NCBI RefSeq assembly: GCF_029813115.1
Contig: NZ_JAPZDS010000008.1
Location: 154,222 to 218,221, forward strand
DNA length: 64,000 bases
Origin: Aureimonas sp. SK2
Lineage (GTDB): Bacteria > Pseudomonadota > Alphaproteobacteria > Rhizobiales > Rhizobiaceae
Direction: 5' to 3'
Below the pieces are notes generated by a model. That model did no database searches, had not been told where the DNA came from, and saw only the letters and a program-made list of their open reading frames with translations. Below are positions 29,117 to 41,397 of the stretch, in pieces. Position 1 is the first letter of the stretch. Each line of letters begins with the position of its first letter. Position numbers and translations under genes: made by a program.

Positions 29117-31821
29117 GCCGACCCCTCGTCGCAACCTATCGCCTCCAGTTTCGCGAGGGCACGGGCTTCGGGGAGGCCGAAGGGTTGATCCCCTATCTCC
29201 GCACGCTCGGCGTCAGCCACCTCTACGCCTCGCCGATCTTTAAGGCATCGCCCGGCTCCACCCACGGCTACGACGTCGTCGACTACAACCATTTCGAGGA
29301 CGATCTCGGCGGCGACGCGGGCTTCACCAGGCTGTCCGACGCGCTGGGCGCGGCCGATCTCGGCCTGATCCTCGACTTCGTGCCGAACCACATGGGCGTC
29401 TCGCCGGCCAACGCCTGGTGGGAGGACGTCCTCCGCTGGGGGCGGGACAGCCATTTCGCCGAGACCTTCGACATTTCCTGGGAGGCCGAGAAGATCCTCG
29501 TGCCCACGCTCGGCAAACCCTACGGCGAGGCGCTGAAGGACGGCGACCTGTCGGTGGTCTACAACGAGGAGCGCCGGGAGCTGCGCTTCTCGGCCGGCGG
29601 CTACGAGCTGCCGCTCGATCCGCGATCCTTGAGCCATCTCTTCGCCTTCGTCGAGCACGAGGAGCGCGAGCGCATGGTCCGACGCTTCTCGGCCGCCGTG
29701 CCGGCCGACGGCGAGGAACTGACCGAGCGCTTCGCCGAGCATGTCGCCGACCCCGGCTTCCTCGCCGCGCTGAAGCGGGGCGTCGAGGCGATCAATGCCG
29801 ACCGGGATGCGCTCCACAAGCTGCACGAGGCGCAGGCCTGGCGCCTGGCCTGGTGGCGGCTGGCGCGCGAAAAGCTGTCCTATCGCCGCTTCTTCGAGAT
29901 CGCCGACCTCATCGGCGTGCGTCAGGAGATGCGCCGGGTCTTCCGCGAGTCGCACCGCACGATCCTGCGGCTGGCCCGCGAGCGGCGCCTCGACGGCATC
30001 CGCATCGACCATGTCGACGGCGTCGCCGATCCGAAGAACTACCTCGCCGACCTCGCCCGCGCCTTCGAGACGATCGGGCGCGACGTGAAGATCCATGTCG
30101 AGAAGATCCTGACCGGCCCCGAGCGCCTGCGCCGCTCCTGGAACATCGCCGGCACCACGGGCTACGAGTTCATCACCGCGCTCTCGGGCCTCTACATCGA
30201 TGCCTCGAAAGAGGCGGCGATGACGCAAGGCTATGCCGACTTCGTCGGGACGGAGGAGGACCTCCGCCAGATGATCGTCGAGCAGAAGCGGCTGATCTTC
30301 AGCCACAACCTCGCGGGCGAGCTCGCCTTCCTCACCGACACCGCCCTTTCGGTCGCCGCGCGCGATCTCGACACGCGCGATTTCGGCCGGGATGCGATGA
30401 CGCGCTCGATCGTGGAAGTGGCTGCGGCGCTGCCCGTCTACCGCACCTATGCGAGCGTCGACGGCGTGCCCGAGCCCGACATCCGGGTGATCGACGATGC
30501 GGTGGCGCTTGCGCAGGCGCGGCGCGAGGTGGAGGCGAACCGGCCGGTCGCCTTTGTCGGACGCCTTCTCAAGCTCGACTTCGAGGACGGCCCGGACGTG
30601 ACCGGCGCGCTGACCTTCGCCCGGCGCTTCCAGCAGACGACGGGCGCGGTGATGGCCAAGGCCGTCGAGGACACGACCTTCTACCGCTACAACCGCCTGA
30701 TCGCGCTGAACGAGGTGGGCGGCGAGCCCGACCATTACGGCGCCGACGTTCCCGCCTTCCACGAACAGATGGCGATCCGTCTGGAAGACCAGCCGGAAGG
30801 CCTGATGGCCTCGTCCACCCACGACACCAAACGCGGCGAGGACGCCCGAGCTCGCCAATACGCGATCAGCGAGGCGCCGGAGCGCTGGGCCGGGATCGTC
30901 GCGAAGGCGGCGAAGGCGATGGCCCCGTGGCGCAAGGATGTGCGCGAGGGGCTGGTCTCTCCCGACCCGGCCATCGAATGGGGCTTCTACCAGGCGCTGC
31001 TCGGCGTCATCCCCGCCGACTTCGATCCCGCCGACGAGGCGATGCGCCGGGAACTGTCCGAACGTCTGGCGGCCTTCGCCGAGAAGGGCGCGCGCGAGGC
31101 CAAGCGCTACACGACCTGGACGGCGCCCGACGAAGCCTACGAGGGGGCGCTCAAGGGCTTCGTCGAGGCGGCTCTCTCCAAGGCCGAGAGCGGCACCTTC
31201 CTCGCCAGCTTCTGGCGGGAGGTTCAGCCCTTCGTCGTCGCGGGCGCGCTGACCTCGCTGTCTCAGACGCTGATCAAGCTCACGGCGCCGGGCGTGCCCG
31301 ACATCTACCAAGGCACCGAGTTCTACGACCTCAGCCTGGTCGATCCCGACAACCGGCGCAAGATCGACTTCAAGGCGCGCGAAGCCGCCATGACCGACGG
31401 ACACGGCATCGCCGAGGCTCTGCCCGATTGGCGCGACGGACGGGTGAAGGCCAAGCTGACGGCCGCGGCGCTGAAGGCCCGGATCAAGGCGCCGGCGCTC
31501 TTCACCACCGGCCGCTATCTGCCGCTGGACGTGACCGGCGAGAAGCGCGACCACGTGGTGGCCTTCGCCCGGGCCGACGGGGAAGGGCGCTTCGCGATCA
31601 CGGTCGCGCCGCGCCTGACGCTCGGGCTCCTCGGCGAGGGCGCCGAGGTGCCGATGCCCAGTCCCGAGGCCTGGGGCGACACGGCCGTGCGCCTGCCCTC
31701 GCAGCTTTCGGGCGCGCGCTTCGAGGACATCCTCAACCTGAAATCGGTCTCCGGCGCGGCGTCACTGCCGCTGTCGGCGCTCTTGGCGGACCTTCCGGTC
31801 GCGCTATTGATAGCCGACTGA
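29113..31821 (+). CDS. treY: Malto-oligosyltrehalose synthase TreY
   Basis: 902-residue GH13 enzyme that turns the reducing end of a malto-oligosaccharide into a trehalose unit. The family start VATYRLQF is followed by HGYDVVDYN, FVPNHMGVS, the nucleophile region GIRIDHVDGVADP, IHVEKIL with the acid Glu, and the C-terminal SSTHDTKRGEDARAR that is specific for TreY. Length is normal (about 850-950). It is the last gene of treZ-malQ-treY and is followed after 54 bases, which contain a hairpin, by thuA. Confidence 0.95.
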   Translation: MSRPLVATYRLQFREGTGFGEAEGLIPYLRTLGVSHLYASPIFKASPGSTHGYDVVDYNHFEDDLGGDAGFTRLSDALGAADLGLILDFVPNHMGVSPANAWWEDVLRWGRDSHFAETFDISWEAEKILVPTLGKPYGEALKDGDLSVVYNEERRELRFSAGGYELPLDPRSLSHLFAFVEHEERERMVRRFSAAVPADGEELTERFAEHVADPGFLAALKRGVEAINADRDALHKLHEAQAWRLAWWRLAREKLSYRRFFEIADLIGVRQEMRRVFRESHRTILRLARERRLDGIRIDHVDGVADPKNYLADLARAFETIGRDVKIHVEKILTGPERLRRSWNIAGTTGYEFITALSGLYIDASKEAAMTQGYADFVGTEEDLRQMIVEQKRLIFSHNLAGELAFLTDTALSVAARDLDTRDFGRDAMTRSIVEVAAALPVYRTYASVDGVPEPDIRVIDDAVALAQARREVEANRPVAFVGRLLKLDFEDGPDVTGALTFARRFQQTTGAVMAKAVEDTTFYRYNRLIALNEVGGEPDHYGADVPAFHEQMAIRLEDQPEGLMASSTHDTKRGEDARARQYAISEAPERWAGIVAKAAKAMAPWRKDVREGLVSPDPAIEWGFYQALLGVIPADFDPADEAMRRELSERLAAFAEKGAREAKRYTTWTAPDEAYEGALKGFVEAALSKAESGTFLASFWREVQPFVVAGALTSLSQTLIKLTAPGVPDIYQGTEFYDLSLVDPDNRRKIDFKAREAAMTDGHGIAEALPDWRDGRVKAKLTAAALKARIKAPALFTTGRYLPLDVTGEKRDHVVAFARADGEGRFAITVAPRLTLGLLGEGAEVPMPSPEAWGDTAVRLPSQLSGARFEDILNLKSVSGAASLPLSALLADLPVALLIAD

Positions 31822-31824
31822 ACG

Positions 31825-31848
31825 AGCGGGCGGGCCGATCCGCCCGCT
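31825..31848. terminator. Hairpin between treY and thuA
   Basis: A 9-bp perfect stem (31825-31833 with 31840-31848) with a six-base loop directly follows the treY stop codon. No U-tract follows. It may end or weaken transcription before thuA, or protect the treY mRNA end. Confidence 0.5.
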
Positions 31849-31875
31849 TCCCGCACCGCGCGAAGGAAGCACGCC

Positions 31876-32661
31876 ATGCCGATCCGCACCGTCGTCTGGA
31901 ACGAGTTCCTCCACGAGCACGAGAACGCGGCAGTCCGCTCCATCTATCCGGACGGCATCCACCGCACGATCGCCGACGCGCTGTCGCAGGACGGCGGGAT
32001 CGAGGCGACGACGGCGACCCTCGAGGAGCCCGAGCACGGGCTGCCGCAGTCGCGGCTCGACGAGACGGACGTCCTCGTCTGGTGGGGGCACAAGGCGCAC
32101 GGACGCGTGTCGGACGAGATCGTCGACCGCGTGCAGCAGCGCGTGAACGAGGGCATGGGGCTCCTCGTCCTTCATTCCGGCCATTTCTCAAAGATCTTCA
32201 AACGGATGATGGGCACGCCCTGTTCGCTCCGCTGGCGCGAGGCGGGCGAGCGCGAGCGGCTCTGGGTGATCAACCCCTCGCACCCGATCGCCCAAGGCAT
32301 CGACAAGGCGATCGAGCTGCCGAACTCCGAGATGTACGGGGAGCCGTTCCTGGTGCCGGAGCCGCTGGAGACGGTCTTCGTCTCCTGGTTCGAGGGCGGC
32401 GAGGTGTTCCGGTCGGGCCTCACCTACCAGCGCGGGGCGGGGCGCATCTTCTACTTCGAGCCCGGCCACGAGACCTATCCGATCTATCATGACGCCCAGA
32501 TCCAGACCGTCCTGCGAAATGCGGTGCGCTGGGCCTACAACCCGGCCAAGCCCTGGAAGGACGTCTCCAACGCGCCCAACGTTCCGATCGATCAGGCGCG
32601 AGAGAGGATCGAGAAGAAGGGCCTCTCGCTGCACGAGGCCGGCGAGGAGGGCTTCCGGTGA
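31876..32661 (+). CDS. thuA: ThuA-domain protein (trehalose utilisation type)
   Basis: 261-residue ThuA-like protein with a glutamine-amidotransferase-like fold. It shows [23 protein letters not shown], and [16 protein letters not shown] elements (here [11 protein letters not shown]). In Sinorhizobium thuA and thuB are needed for trehalose and related disaccharide breakdown through 3-keto sugars. ATG at 31876 follows GAAGGAAGC. It overlaps the next gene by four bases (GTGA), and lies right after treZ-malQ-treY. Other ThuA proteins act on other sugars, so the substrate is inferred from context. Confidence 0.82.
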   Translation: MPIRTVVWNEFLHEHENAAVRSIYPDGIHRTIADALSQDGGIEATTATLEEPEHGLPQSRLDETDVLVWWGHKAHGRVSDEIVDRVQQRVNEGMGLLVLHSGHFSKIFKRMMGTPCSLRWREAGERERLWVINPSHPIAQGIDKAIELPNSEMYGEPFLVPEPLETVFVSWFEGGEVFRSGLTYQRGAGRIFYFEPGHETYPIYHDAQIQTVLRNAVRWAYNPAKPWKDVSNAPNVPIDQARERIEKKGLSLHEAGEEGFR

Positions 32662-33734
32662 GCGCCGAGAAGCGGATCCTGATCCTCGGCACGGGCGGCA
32701 TCGCGCATCGTCATGCCGAGCACTTCGCCACCATCCCCGGCTGCAGGCTCGCGGCGGCGGTCGACACCAACGAGGTGCGCGCCCGCCTCTTCGCCGACGA
32801 GCATTCGATCCCGGAAGCCTTCGGCTCGCTCGACCAGGCGATCGCCTGGGGTGAGTTCGACGCCGCCGTGAACTCCACGCCGGACGGCGTGCACAAGGCG
32901 ACGAGCCTCCAGCTGATCGCCGCCGGCAAGCCGGTCTTCTGCGAGAAGCCGCTGGCGGTGAACTACCCGGATGCGCTGGAAATGACGAAGGCGGCGGAGG
33001 GCGCCGGTCTCGTCAACATGGTCAACCTCACCTACCGCAACGCCCATGCGCTCCAGATGGCACGGCGCATGGTGGAGGAGGGGCGCATCGGCACGATCCG
33101 CCATTTCGAGGCGAGCTACCTCCAGAGCTGGCTGACCAGCCCGCACTGGGGCGACTGGCGCAGCGACGAGCGGTGGCTCTGGCGCCTGTCGTCGGCCCAC
33201 GGCTCCAAGGGCGTGCTCGGCGATATCGGCATCCACATTCTCGACTTCGCCTGCTTCGGCACGGGTCTCGGCGTCGCCGCGCTCCAGGCCCGGATGAAGA
33301 CCTACGACAAGGCCGAAGGGGGCCGGATCGGCGCCTATGCGTTCGACGTCAACGACAGCGTGGCGATGACGGTGGAGATGGAGAACGGCGCGCTCGGCAC
33401 CGTCCACATGACGCGCTACGCTACGGGCAAGCTCAACGACCTGAACCTCGCCATCTACGGCGAGACGGGCGCCCTGCGCATCTGGGCCAACCATCTCGAC
33501 TCGCGCCTCGAGGCCTGTCTCGGAGCCGATATCGAGACGCAGACCTGGCGCCTCGTGGACTGCCCGGTCACCCCGCGCAACGAGCATCGCTTCGCCATGG
33601 CACTGATGTCGGGCGTCAACGGGCAGCCGGACTTCCACCATGCGGCGGAGGTTCAGAAACTGCTCGACCTGTGCTTCGTCTCCGACGCGGAGGGACGCTG
33701 GCTGGAGGTCGAGCGGCCGCACTCGGCAGGTTGA
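32658..33734 (+). CDS. Gfo/Idh/MocA-family oxidoreductase (ThuB-like)
   Basis: 358-residue NAD(P)-dependent oxidoreductase. The Rossmann motif [13 protein letters not shown] stands at the N-terminus, [15 protein letters not shown] follows with the catalytic-region EKP, and the C-terminal substrate domain includes [18 protein letters not shown]. The GTG start at 32658 overlaps the thuA stop. The thuA-thuB arrangement suggests a disaccharide 3-dehydrogenase, perhaps acting on trehalose made by the genes just upstream. The identification of substrate is inference. Confidence 0.82.
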   Translation: MSAEKRILILGTGGIAHRHAEHFATIPGCRLAAAVDTNEVRARLFADEHSIPEAFGSLDQAIAWGEFDAAVNSTPDGVHKATSLQLIAAGKPVFCEKPLAVNYPDALEMTKAAEGAGLVNMVNLTYRNAHALQMARRMVEEGRIGTIRHFEASYLQSWLTSPHWGDWRSDERWLWRLSSAHGSKGVLGDIGIHILDFACFGTGLGVAALQARMKTYDKAEGGRIGAYAFDVNDSVAMTVEMENGALGTVHMTRYATGKLNDLNLAIYGETGALRIWANHLDSRLEACLGADIETQTWRLVDCPVTPRNEHRFAMALMSGVNGQPDFHHAAEVQKLLDLCFVSDAEGRWLEVERPHSAG

Positions 33735-33901
33735 GCAACAGCGCGAAAATCTTTTGCGCGTCACGCCGGTTTCACGATTTCGCCGCAATGGGCGATGGCA
33801 TCGAACCACCATCACGCGGCATGCCCGCCGGTAAAAGAAGATGATCGAAAACAGGGATTTGGCGCCGTTGCGGCGGTGCACATAAACGGACTATCAACCG
33901 A

Positions 33902-33921
33902 CATGCGCGATGTTGCGCATG
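33902..33921. promoter_or_regulatory. Inverted repeat ahead of the EamA transporter gene
   Basis: CATGCGC-GATGTT-GCGCATG, a 7-bp perfect inverted repeat with six bases between, about 100 bases before the start at 34022. It has operator-like geometry. No regulator gene is adjacent, so its reader is unknown. Nothing else was recognised in the gap 33735-34021. Confidence 0.3.
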
Positions 33922-34021
33922 CCGACCGCCCTCAACACGAATACGCGCCCTCCGGGGCAAACGATCGCCAGATCGCGACGCCGGCTCGTCCCTGTTCCCG
34001 CACCCTCGAAGCCGCACTGCG

Positions 34022-34915
34022 ATGCATACCGGAATCCTTCTCGCGTTCCTCGCGTACCTCGCCTATTCCTGCTCGGACGCCGCCGCCAAGGCGCTGGGCG
34101 CCTCCCATATGCCGGTCTTCGAGATCGGCTTTTTCATCTCCCTCTTCGCGCTGTTTCCGGCTCTGCTTTCGAAGCGCCCGGAGGACACCTGGCGCTCGAT
34201 CGTCTGCCCCAAGCGCCCCTGGCTGGTGCTGGCCCGCATGGCCACCGGCACGATCGGCGGCATCACAGCCACCTACGCCTTCGTCTCGCTGCCGCTGGCC
34301 GAGGCTTACGCGCTGATCTTCCTCCTGCCGGTCTTCGTGGCCGTGCTGTCGGCGCTGTTCCTGAAGGAGGTCGTCGGGCTCGGGCGCTGGGCCTCGTTGC
34401 TGGGCGGCCTTGCCGGCGTGCTCCTCGTCGTTCGGCCGGGCTTCAACGCCTTGTCGCTCGGGCATCTGGCGGCGCTCGCCTGCGCCTTCGTCGGCGCGCT
34501 CACCGTCATCATCCTGCGCACGCTGGGACCGACGGAGAAGCGGTTGACGCTGGTCGGAGCGGTGCTTCTGGCGGCGATCGGCGTCAACGGCGTCCTGATG
34601 ATCCCGAACTTCGTGGTCCCGTCCGTCGCGGACGTGCCGATCCTCGTCTTCGGCGGCCTGTGCGCCGGCATCGGCCACATCGCGATCGTCATGGCGGCGC
34701 GCGTCACCCAGGCCAGCCGGATCGCGCCCACGCAGTACAGTCAGATCGTCTGGGCCGCCGTGCTCGGCGCCCTGTTCTTCGGCGAGGTGCCGGACCCGAT
34801 CGCCGTCGCCGGCATGGCGCTCGTCGGCTTCTGCGGCCTCTCGACGCTTGGCGCGGGCTCGGCCGACGCCAAGTCGCCCGCCCGAAGCTGGCGTGCCCGG
34901 TTGCTGCGCGCCTGA
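34022..34915 (+). CDS. EamA/DMT-family transporter
   Basis: 297-residue inner-membrane protein with ten hydrophobic helices in two EamA repeats (the first ending near EVVGLGRWASLLGGLAGVLL, the second near FGEVPDPIAVAGMALVGFCG). Members of this drug/metabolite transporter group export amino acids, metabolites or drugs; the substrate cannot be told from the sequence. It stands alone, with a clear terminator 30 bases after the stop. Confidence 0.88.
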   Translation: MHTGILLAFLAYLAYSCSDAAAKALGASHMPVFEIGFFISLFALFPALLSKRPEDTWRSIVCPKRPWLVLARMATGTIGGITATYAFVSLPLAEAYALIFLLPVFVAVLSALFLKEVVGLGRWASLLGGLAGVLLVVRPGFNALSLGHLAALACAFVGALTVIILRTLGPTEKRLTLVGAVLLAAIGVNGVLMIPNFVVPSVADVPILVFGGLCAGIGHIAIVMAARVTQASRIAPTQYSQIVWAAVLGALFFGEVPDPIAVAGMALVGFCGLSTLGAGSADAKSPARSWRARLLRA

Positions 34916-34944
34916 CACGCCCGCCCTCTGGAAATGAAACCCGA

Positions 34945-34980
34945 GCCCGCCCGCGTCTCCGCGCCGGCGGGCTTCTTCTT
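34945..34980 (+). terminator. Intrinsic terminator after the EamA gene
   Basis: GCCCGCC at 34945-34951 pairs with GGCGGGC at 34966-34972, followed by TTCTTCTT. It lies 30 bases after the stop codon. Confidence 0.7.
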
Positions 34981-35034
34981 GTGGGGTGACCGGCCTATCT
35001 CCCGCAGCCGAACCGGTTCTGCAGGAGAGGCATC

Positions 35035-35430
35035 ATGGCCAAGCTCATTCATTCGATGATCCGTGTCCGCGAAGAAGCGCGCTCGGTGGACTTCTACGCC
35101 CGCGCCTTCGGGCTGGCGGTCGCCGACCGGCTGGATTTCGAAACCTTCACGCTGGTCTACGTGTCCAACCCGGAAAGCGGCTTCGAGCTGGAACTCACGA
35201 TCAACAAGGATCGCGACCGGTCCTACGATCTCGGCGACGGCTACGGTCATCTGGCGGTCAGCGTGGCCGACCTCGGCGCGGAACATGCGCGCTTCGAGGC
35301 GGAAGGCCTCCAGCCGCAACCCATTCGCGAACTGTCGCATTCGTCCGGAGGCAAGGCGCGCTTCTTCTTCGTCAGCGATCCCGACGGCTACAAGATCGAG
35401 GTGCTCGAGCGGAGCTGGCGTTTCGCCTGA
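35035..35430 (+). CDS. gloA: Glyoxalase I-like VOC-family protein
   Basis: 131-residue vicinal oxygen chelate protein with two beta-alpha-beta-beta-beta modules. It matches the lactoylglutathione lyase group: IHSMIRV with the first metal His, VDFYARAFGL, ELELTIN with the first Glu, GYGHLAVSV with the second His, and PDGYKIEVLER with the last Glu. That enzyme detoxifies methylglyoxal with glutathione. The ATG has AGGAGAGG at 35023-35030. The typical family length is about 130-145. Confidence 0.85.
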   Translation: MAKLIHSMIRVREEARSVDFYARAFGLAVADRLDFETFTLVYVSNPESGFELELTINKDRDRSYDLGDGYGHLAVSVADLGAEHARFEAEGLQPQPIRELSHSSGGKARFFFVSDPDGYKIEVLERSWRFA

Positions 35431-35548
35431 CGGCGAAAGGACGCGTTCTCCCTCGGCGCGGTGCGGCGCCGCGTTGTTGCATTGCAACCGGCGCCGTTCT
35501 GTAATTAGCTCGCCGACCATCAAGTGACTCGTTCCGGGGGGAGCGCTC

Positions 35549-39013
<3,465 letters not shown>

Positions 39014-39024
39014 CGATGCAGGGC

Positions 39025-39045
39025 GACCCGGCCTTCTGCCGGGTC
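39025..39045 (+). terminator. Hairpin after pyc
   Basis: An 8-bp perfect stem (39025-39032 with 39038-39045) with a CTTCT loop starts 12 bases after the pyc stop; the downstream bases (TGTCCCGTTT) hold only a weak T-rich end. Confidence 0.55.
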
Positions 39046-39060
39046 TGTCCCGTTTGACGA

Positions 39061-39080
39061 AACGTGCATGAACGTGCATG
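39061..39080. repeat. Tandem 10-bp direct repeat in front of the DeoR-type gene
   Basis: AACGTGCATG occurs twice in direct succession, just after a TTGACG that could be a -35 element (39054-39059) and 24 bases before the chosen start of the regulator gene. DeoR-family regulators often bind direct repeats, so self-control is possible; this is inference from a single pair of repeats. Confidence 0.4.
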
Positions 39081-39103
39081 AGGTCTCCGGGGAAGGGGGC
39101 CTC

Positions 39104-39913
39104 ATGGGCGAAATTCTGCCGAACCTTCTGGCCGAACAGCGCCAGGCCGTGATCCGCGAATGGCTGCAGCGGGACGGGCGCGTCCTGGCGGCGCAGCTCG
39201 CCGTCAACTTCGGCGTCTCCGAGGATACGGTGCGCCGAGATCTTCGCGAACTCGCCGCCCGGGACGAGTGCCGCCGGGTCTATGGCGGCGCGCTGCCGCC
39301 GGCTCCGCTGGACGGATCGCTCAGCGAGCGCCGGGCGCAGGGCAGGGACCGCAAGACCCTGCTGGGTCGTGCGATCGCGCGCACGATCATGCCGGGTTCG
39401 TCCGTCTTCATCGACGCCGGCTCCACCAATCTCGCCGTCGCCGAGGCCCTGCCGGCGGATTCCGGCATCACCGTCATCACCAATGCGCCGTCGATCGCCT
39501 GCTCCCTGCAGGACAGGCCGGGCATCTCCGTGGTGCTGCTCGGCGGTCGGCTCGATCCGGCGAGCGGCGCCTGTCTCGGCGCGCAGACGCTGCGCGAGGC
39601 GGAGCGGATGAGGCCCTCCGTCCTGGTGCTGGGGGTCTGCGGCGTGGATGCCGAGGCGGGCGTGACCTCCCACGATCTCGAGGAGGCCGACCTCAAGGCA
39701 TTGCTCGCCGCGCGGGCCGGCGAGATCGCGCTCGCCGCCACCAACGAGAAGATCGGCACGGCCGCATCCTTCTTCGTCGCGCCGATCGATCGGCGGGTGC
39801 ACCTCTTCGTCGAACACGACTGCCCCGCCGACGCGCTTGCGCCCTTCGAGGCGCTCGGCACCGCCATCACCCGCGCCGAGACGGCGCGCGCCAGCCTGGG
39901 AACACGCTCATGA
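39104..39913 (+). CDS. DeoR-family transcriptional regulator
   Basis: 269-residue regulator. The N-terminal helix-turn-helix has QRQAVIREWL and FGVSEDTVRRDLRELAA, with RRVYGGA after it. The C-terminal sugar-phosphate-sensor domain shows IDAGSTNLAVAEAL and VITNAPSIA, with GVTSHDLEEADLK near the end. The start at 39104 (MGEILPNLL) follows a G-rich ribosome site; an ATG at 39068 within the direct repeat would add 12 unlikely residues. It overlaps the MFS gene by four bases, so it probably controls that transporter. The effector is likely a phosphorylated sugar, judged from the family. Confidence 0.9.
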   Translation: MGEILPNLLAEQRQAVIREWLQRDGRVLAAQLAVNFGVSEDTVRRDLRELAARDECRRVYGGALPPAPLDGSLSERRAQGRDRKTLLGRAIARTIMPGSSVFIDAGSTNLAVAEALPADSGITVITNAPSIACSLQDRPGISVVLLGGRLDPASGACLGAQTLREAERMRPSVLVLGVCGVDAEAGVTSHDLEEADLKALLAARAGEIALAATNEKIGTAASFFVAPIDRRVHLFVEHDCPADALAPFEALGTAITRAETARASLGTRS

Positions 39914-41121
39914 CCGCCGACGCGCTTCGTCGCCCCGCATCCTGGCGCGACGCCTGGCCGCGCGAGCGGCTGGCCGTGGCCGGCGCCTTCCTCGCCAACG
40001 GGTTCGTGCTCGGCAACTGGACGCCGCAGATTCCGCTGTTCCAGCAGCGGCTGGGCCTGTCGGAGGCGCAGCTCGGCCTGATGATCCTGGCTTTCGGCAT
40101 CGGCGCCGTGCTCGCCATGCCGCTTCTCGGCGCCGCAACCGCGCGTTTCGGCTCGCGCATGCCAACGCTCGCCATGCACGCGATCCTTGCCCTGTCGCTG
40201 CCCGTCCTCGTCCTGGCGCCGAGCGTGGCGGTCGGCGCCGTCGCCATTCTTCTCTTCGGCGCCGCCATGGGCGGCATGGACGTCGCGATGAACGCCAATG
40301 CCGTGTCCGTCGAGCGGCGGGGCTCGCGGGCGATCATGTCGTCCTGCCACGGCTTCTGGTCGGTCGGCGGCTTCATCGGCGCCTCGACCGGCGGCTTCCT
40401 GATCGTGGCGCTGGGAAGCGTCGGACACTTCCTGCTCGTCGCCGCCATCCTCTTGGTCGCCCTCGTACCGATCGGACGGGTCATGCTGGAAGACCGCGAG
40501 GCGAGCGGCCCGGCGGCGCCGACGGCCGAGGCTGGAGAGGCCGGCCCTGCGCCTTCTGCAGCGCGGCTGGCCGTGCTCGGCATCGGCTTCTGTGCTCTGT
40601 TCGGCATGGTGCCGGAGGGCGCGACGATCGACTGGAGCGCGATCTACCTGCGCTCCGAACTCGGCGCCGACGTCGCCATGTCCGGCTTCGCCTTTGCGGC
40701 CTTCTCGGCGGTGATGGCGCTGTTCCGGTTCCTCGGCGACGGGATCCGCGACCGGCTCGGCGCGGTGCGCACGCTGCGCCTCTCGGCGCTCGCCGGCATC
40801 GGCGCGCTCCAGGTGGTGGGTCTGGCGCCCAACCTCGCGGTGGCCATCCTCGGCTTCGCCCTGCTCGGCATCGGCCTGTCCAACATCGCGCCGATCGCCT
40901 TCTCGGCAGCCGGCAACGTGCCGGGGCTGAAGCCGGGTGTCGGGATCTCGATGGCGACCACGATCGGCTATTCCGGCATTCTGATCGCGCCGTCGGCCAT
41001 CGGCTATCTCGCCGAGCATTTCGGCTTTCAGGCGGTCTTTCTGGGCCTCAGCATCTGCCTTCTCGCCATTCTCGCGCTGTCGCCTCTTGCGCGAGGCGCG
41101 GATCGGCCGTCGGCACACTGA
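39910..41121 (+). CDS. MFS transporter
   Basis: 403-residue inner-membrane protein with about twelve hydrophobic helices in two halves joined by a loop near residues 195-215. It resembles the YbjJ-like MFS group (GNWTPQIPLFQQRLGLS, the DVAMNANAVSVER segment, IDWSAIYLR, SFSAAGNVPG-type end with AFSAAGNVPG). The substrate is not known; coupling to a DeoR regulator hints at a sugar or sugar derivative. The ATG at 39910 overlaps the regulator's stop (ATGA). Confidence 0.9.
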   Translation: MTADALRRPASWRDAWPRERLAVAGAFLANGFVLGNWTPQIPLFQQRLGLSEAQLGLMILAFGIGAVLAMPLLGAATARFGSRMPTLAMHAILALSLPVLVLAPSVAVGAVAILLFGAAMGGMDVAMNANAVSVERRGSRAIMSSCHGFWSVGGFIGASTGGFLIVALGSVGHFLLVAAILLVALVPIGRVMLEDREASGPAAPTAEAGEAGPAPSAARLAVLGIGFCALFGMVPEGATIDWSAIYLRSELGADVAMSGFAFAAFSAVMALFRFLGDGIRDRLGAVRTLRLSALAGIGALQVVGLAPNLAVAILGFALLGIGLSNIAPIAFSAAGNVPGLKPGVGISMATTIGYSGILIAPSAIGYLAEHFGFQAVFLGLSICLLAILALSPLARGADRPSAH

Positions 41122-41149
41122 CGTCCGCCGACGGCTGAACGGGGAATGG

Positions 41150-41308
41150 TCAGATCCGTCCCAGAAGGATCAGGATCAGGACGACGACGAGCAGAAAGCC
41201 GAGGATGCCGCTCGGGCCATAGCCCCAGCCGCGCGAATAGCCCCAGCCCGGAAAGGCGCCGATCAGAAGCAGGATTAGAATGATGAGGAGAATGGTGCCG
41301 AGAGACAT
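41150..41308 (-). CDS. Small membrane protein, DUF3309 type
   Basis: 52 residues, starting MSLGTILLIILILLLIGAFP and ending in a hydrophobic LGFLLVVV...GRI tail with a WGYSRGWGYGPSG loop between. Two hydrophobic segments and the glycine/aromatic loop are the mark of DUF3309-like proteins common in Alphaproteobacteria; their role is unknown. GGGAG precedes the ATG. A GGAAC-N17-GTT promoter-like site stands 38 bases upstream, which suggests stress-induced expression. Confidence 0.82.
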   Translation of the reverse strand: MSLGTILLIILILLLIGAFPGWGYSRGWGYGPSGILGFLLVVVLILILLGRI

Positions 41309-41345
41309 GCGAAACTCCCTGTGACGCGAGACTGCACCTCATCAC

Positions 41346-41370
41346 AACGACGTTATGTCGCAGGGGTTCC
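41346..41370 (-). promoter_or_regulatory. Candidate EcfG promoter before the DUF3309 gene
   Basis: On the minus strand GGAAC (41370-41366) is followed after 17 bases by GTT (41348-41346), with C before the GTT as in the consensus cGTT. The transcript would begin about 30 bases before the start codon at 41308. Confidence 0.6.
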
Positions 41371-41373
41371 GCA

Positions 41374-41388
41374 GTTCCGTGACGGAAC
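41374..41388. promoter_or_regulatory. 15-bp perfect palindrome between the two small membrane genes
   Basis: GTTCCGT-G-ACGGAAC, with three bases between it and the GGAAC box of the promoter at 41346-41370. It may be an operator for the downstream small gene or a weak transcript end for the upstream one; there is no U-tract. Confidence 0.4.
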
Positions 41389-41397
41389 CATCACGGT

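Noticed and set aside
41365..41389. Terminator between the two small membrane genes
   Set aside because: A stem GGTTCCG / CGGAACC can form, but no U-tract follows on either strand, and the region overlaps a promoter-like site; palindromic operator is at least as likely.
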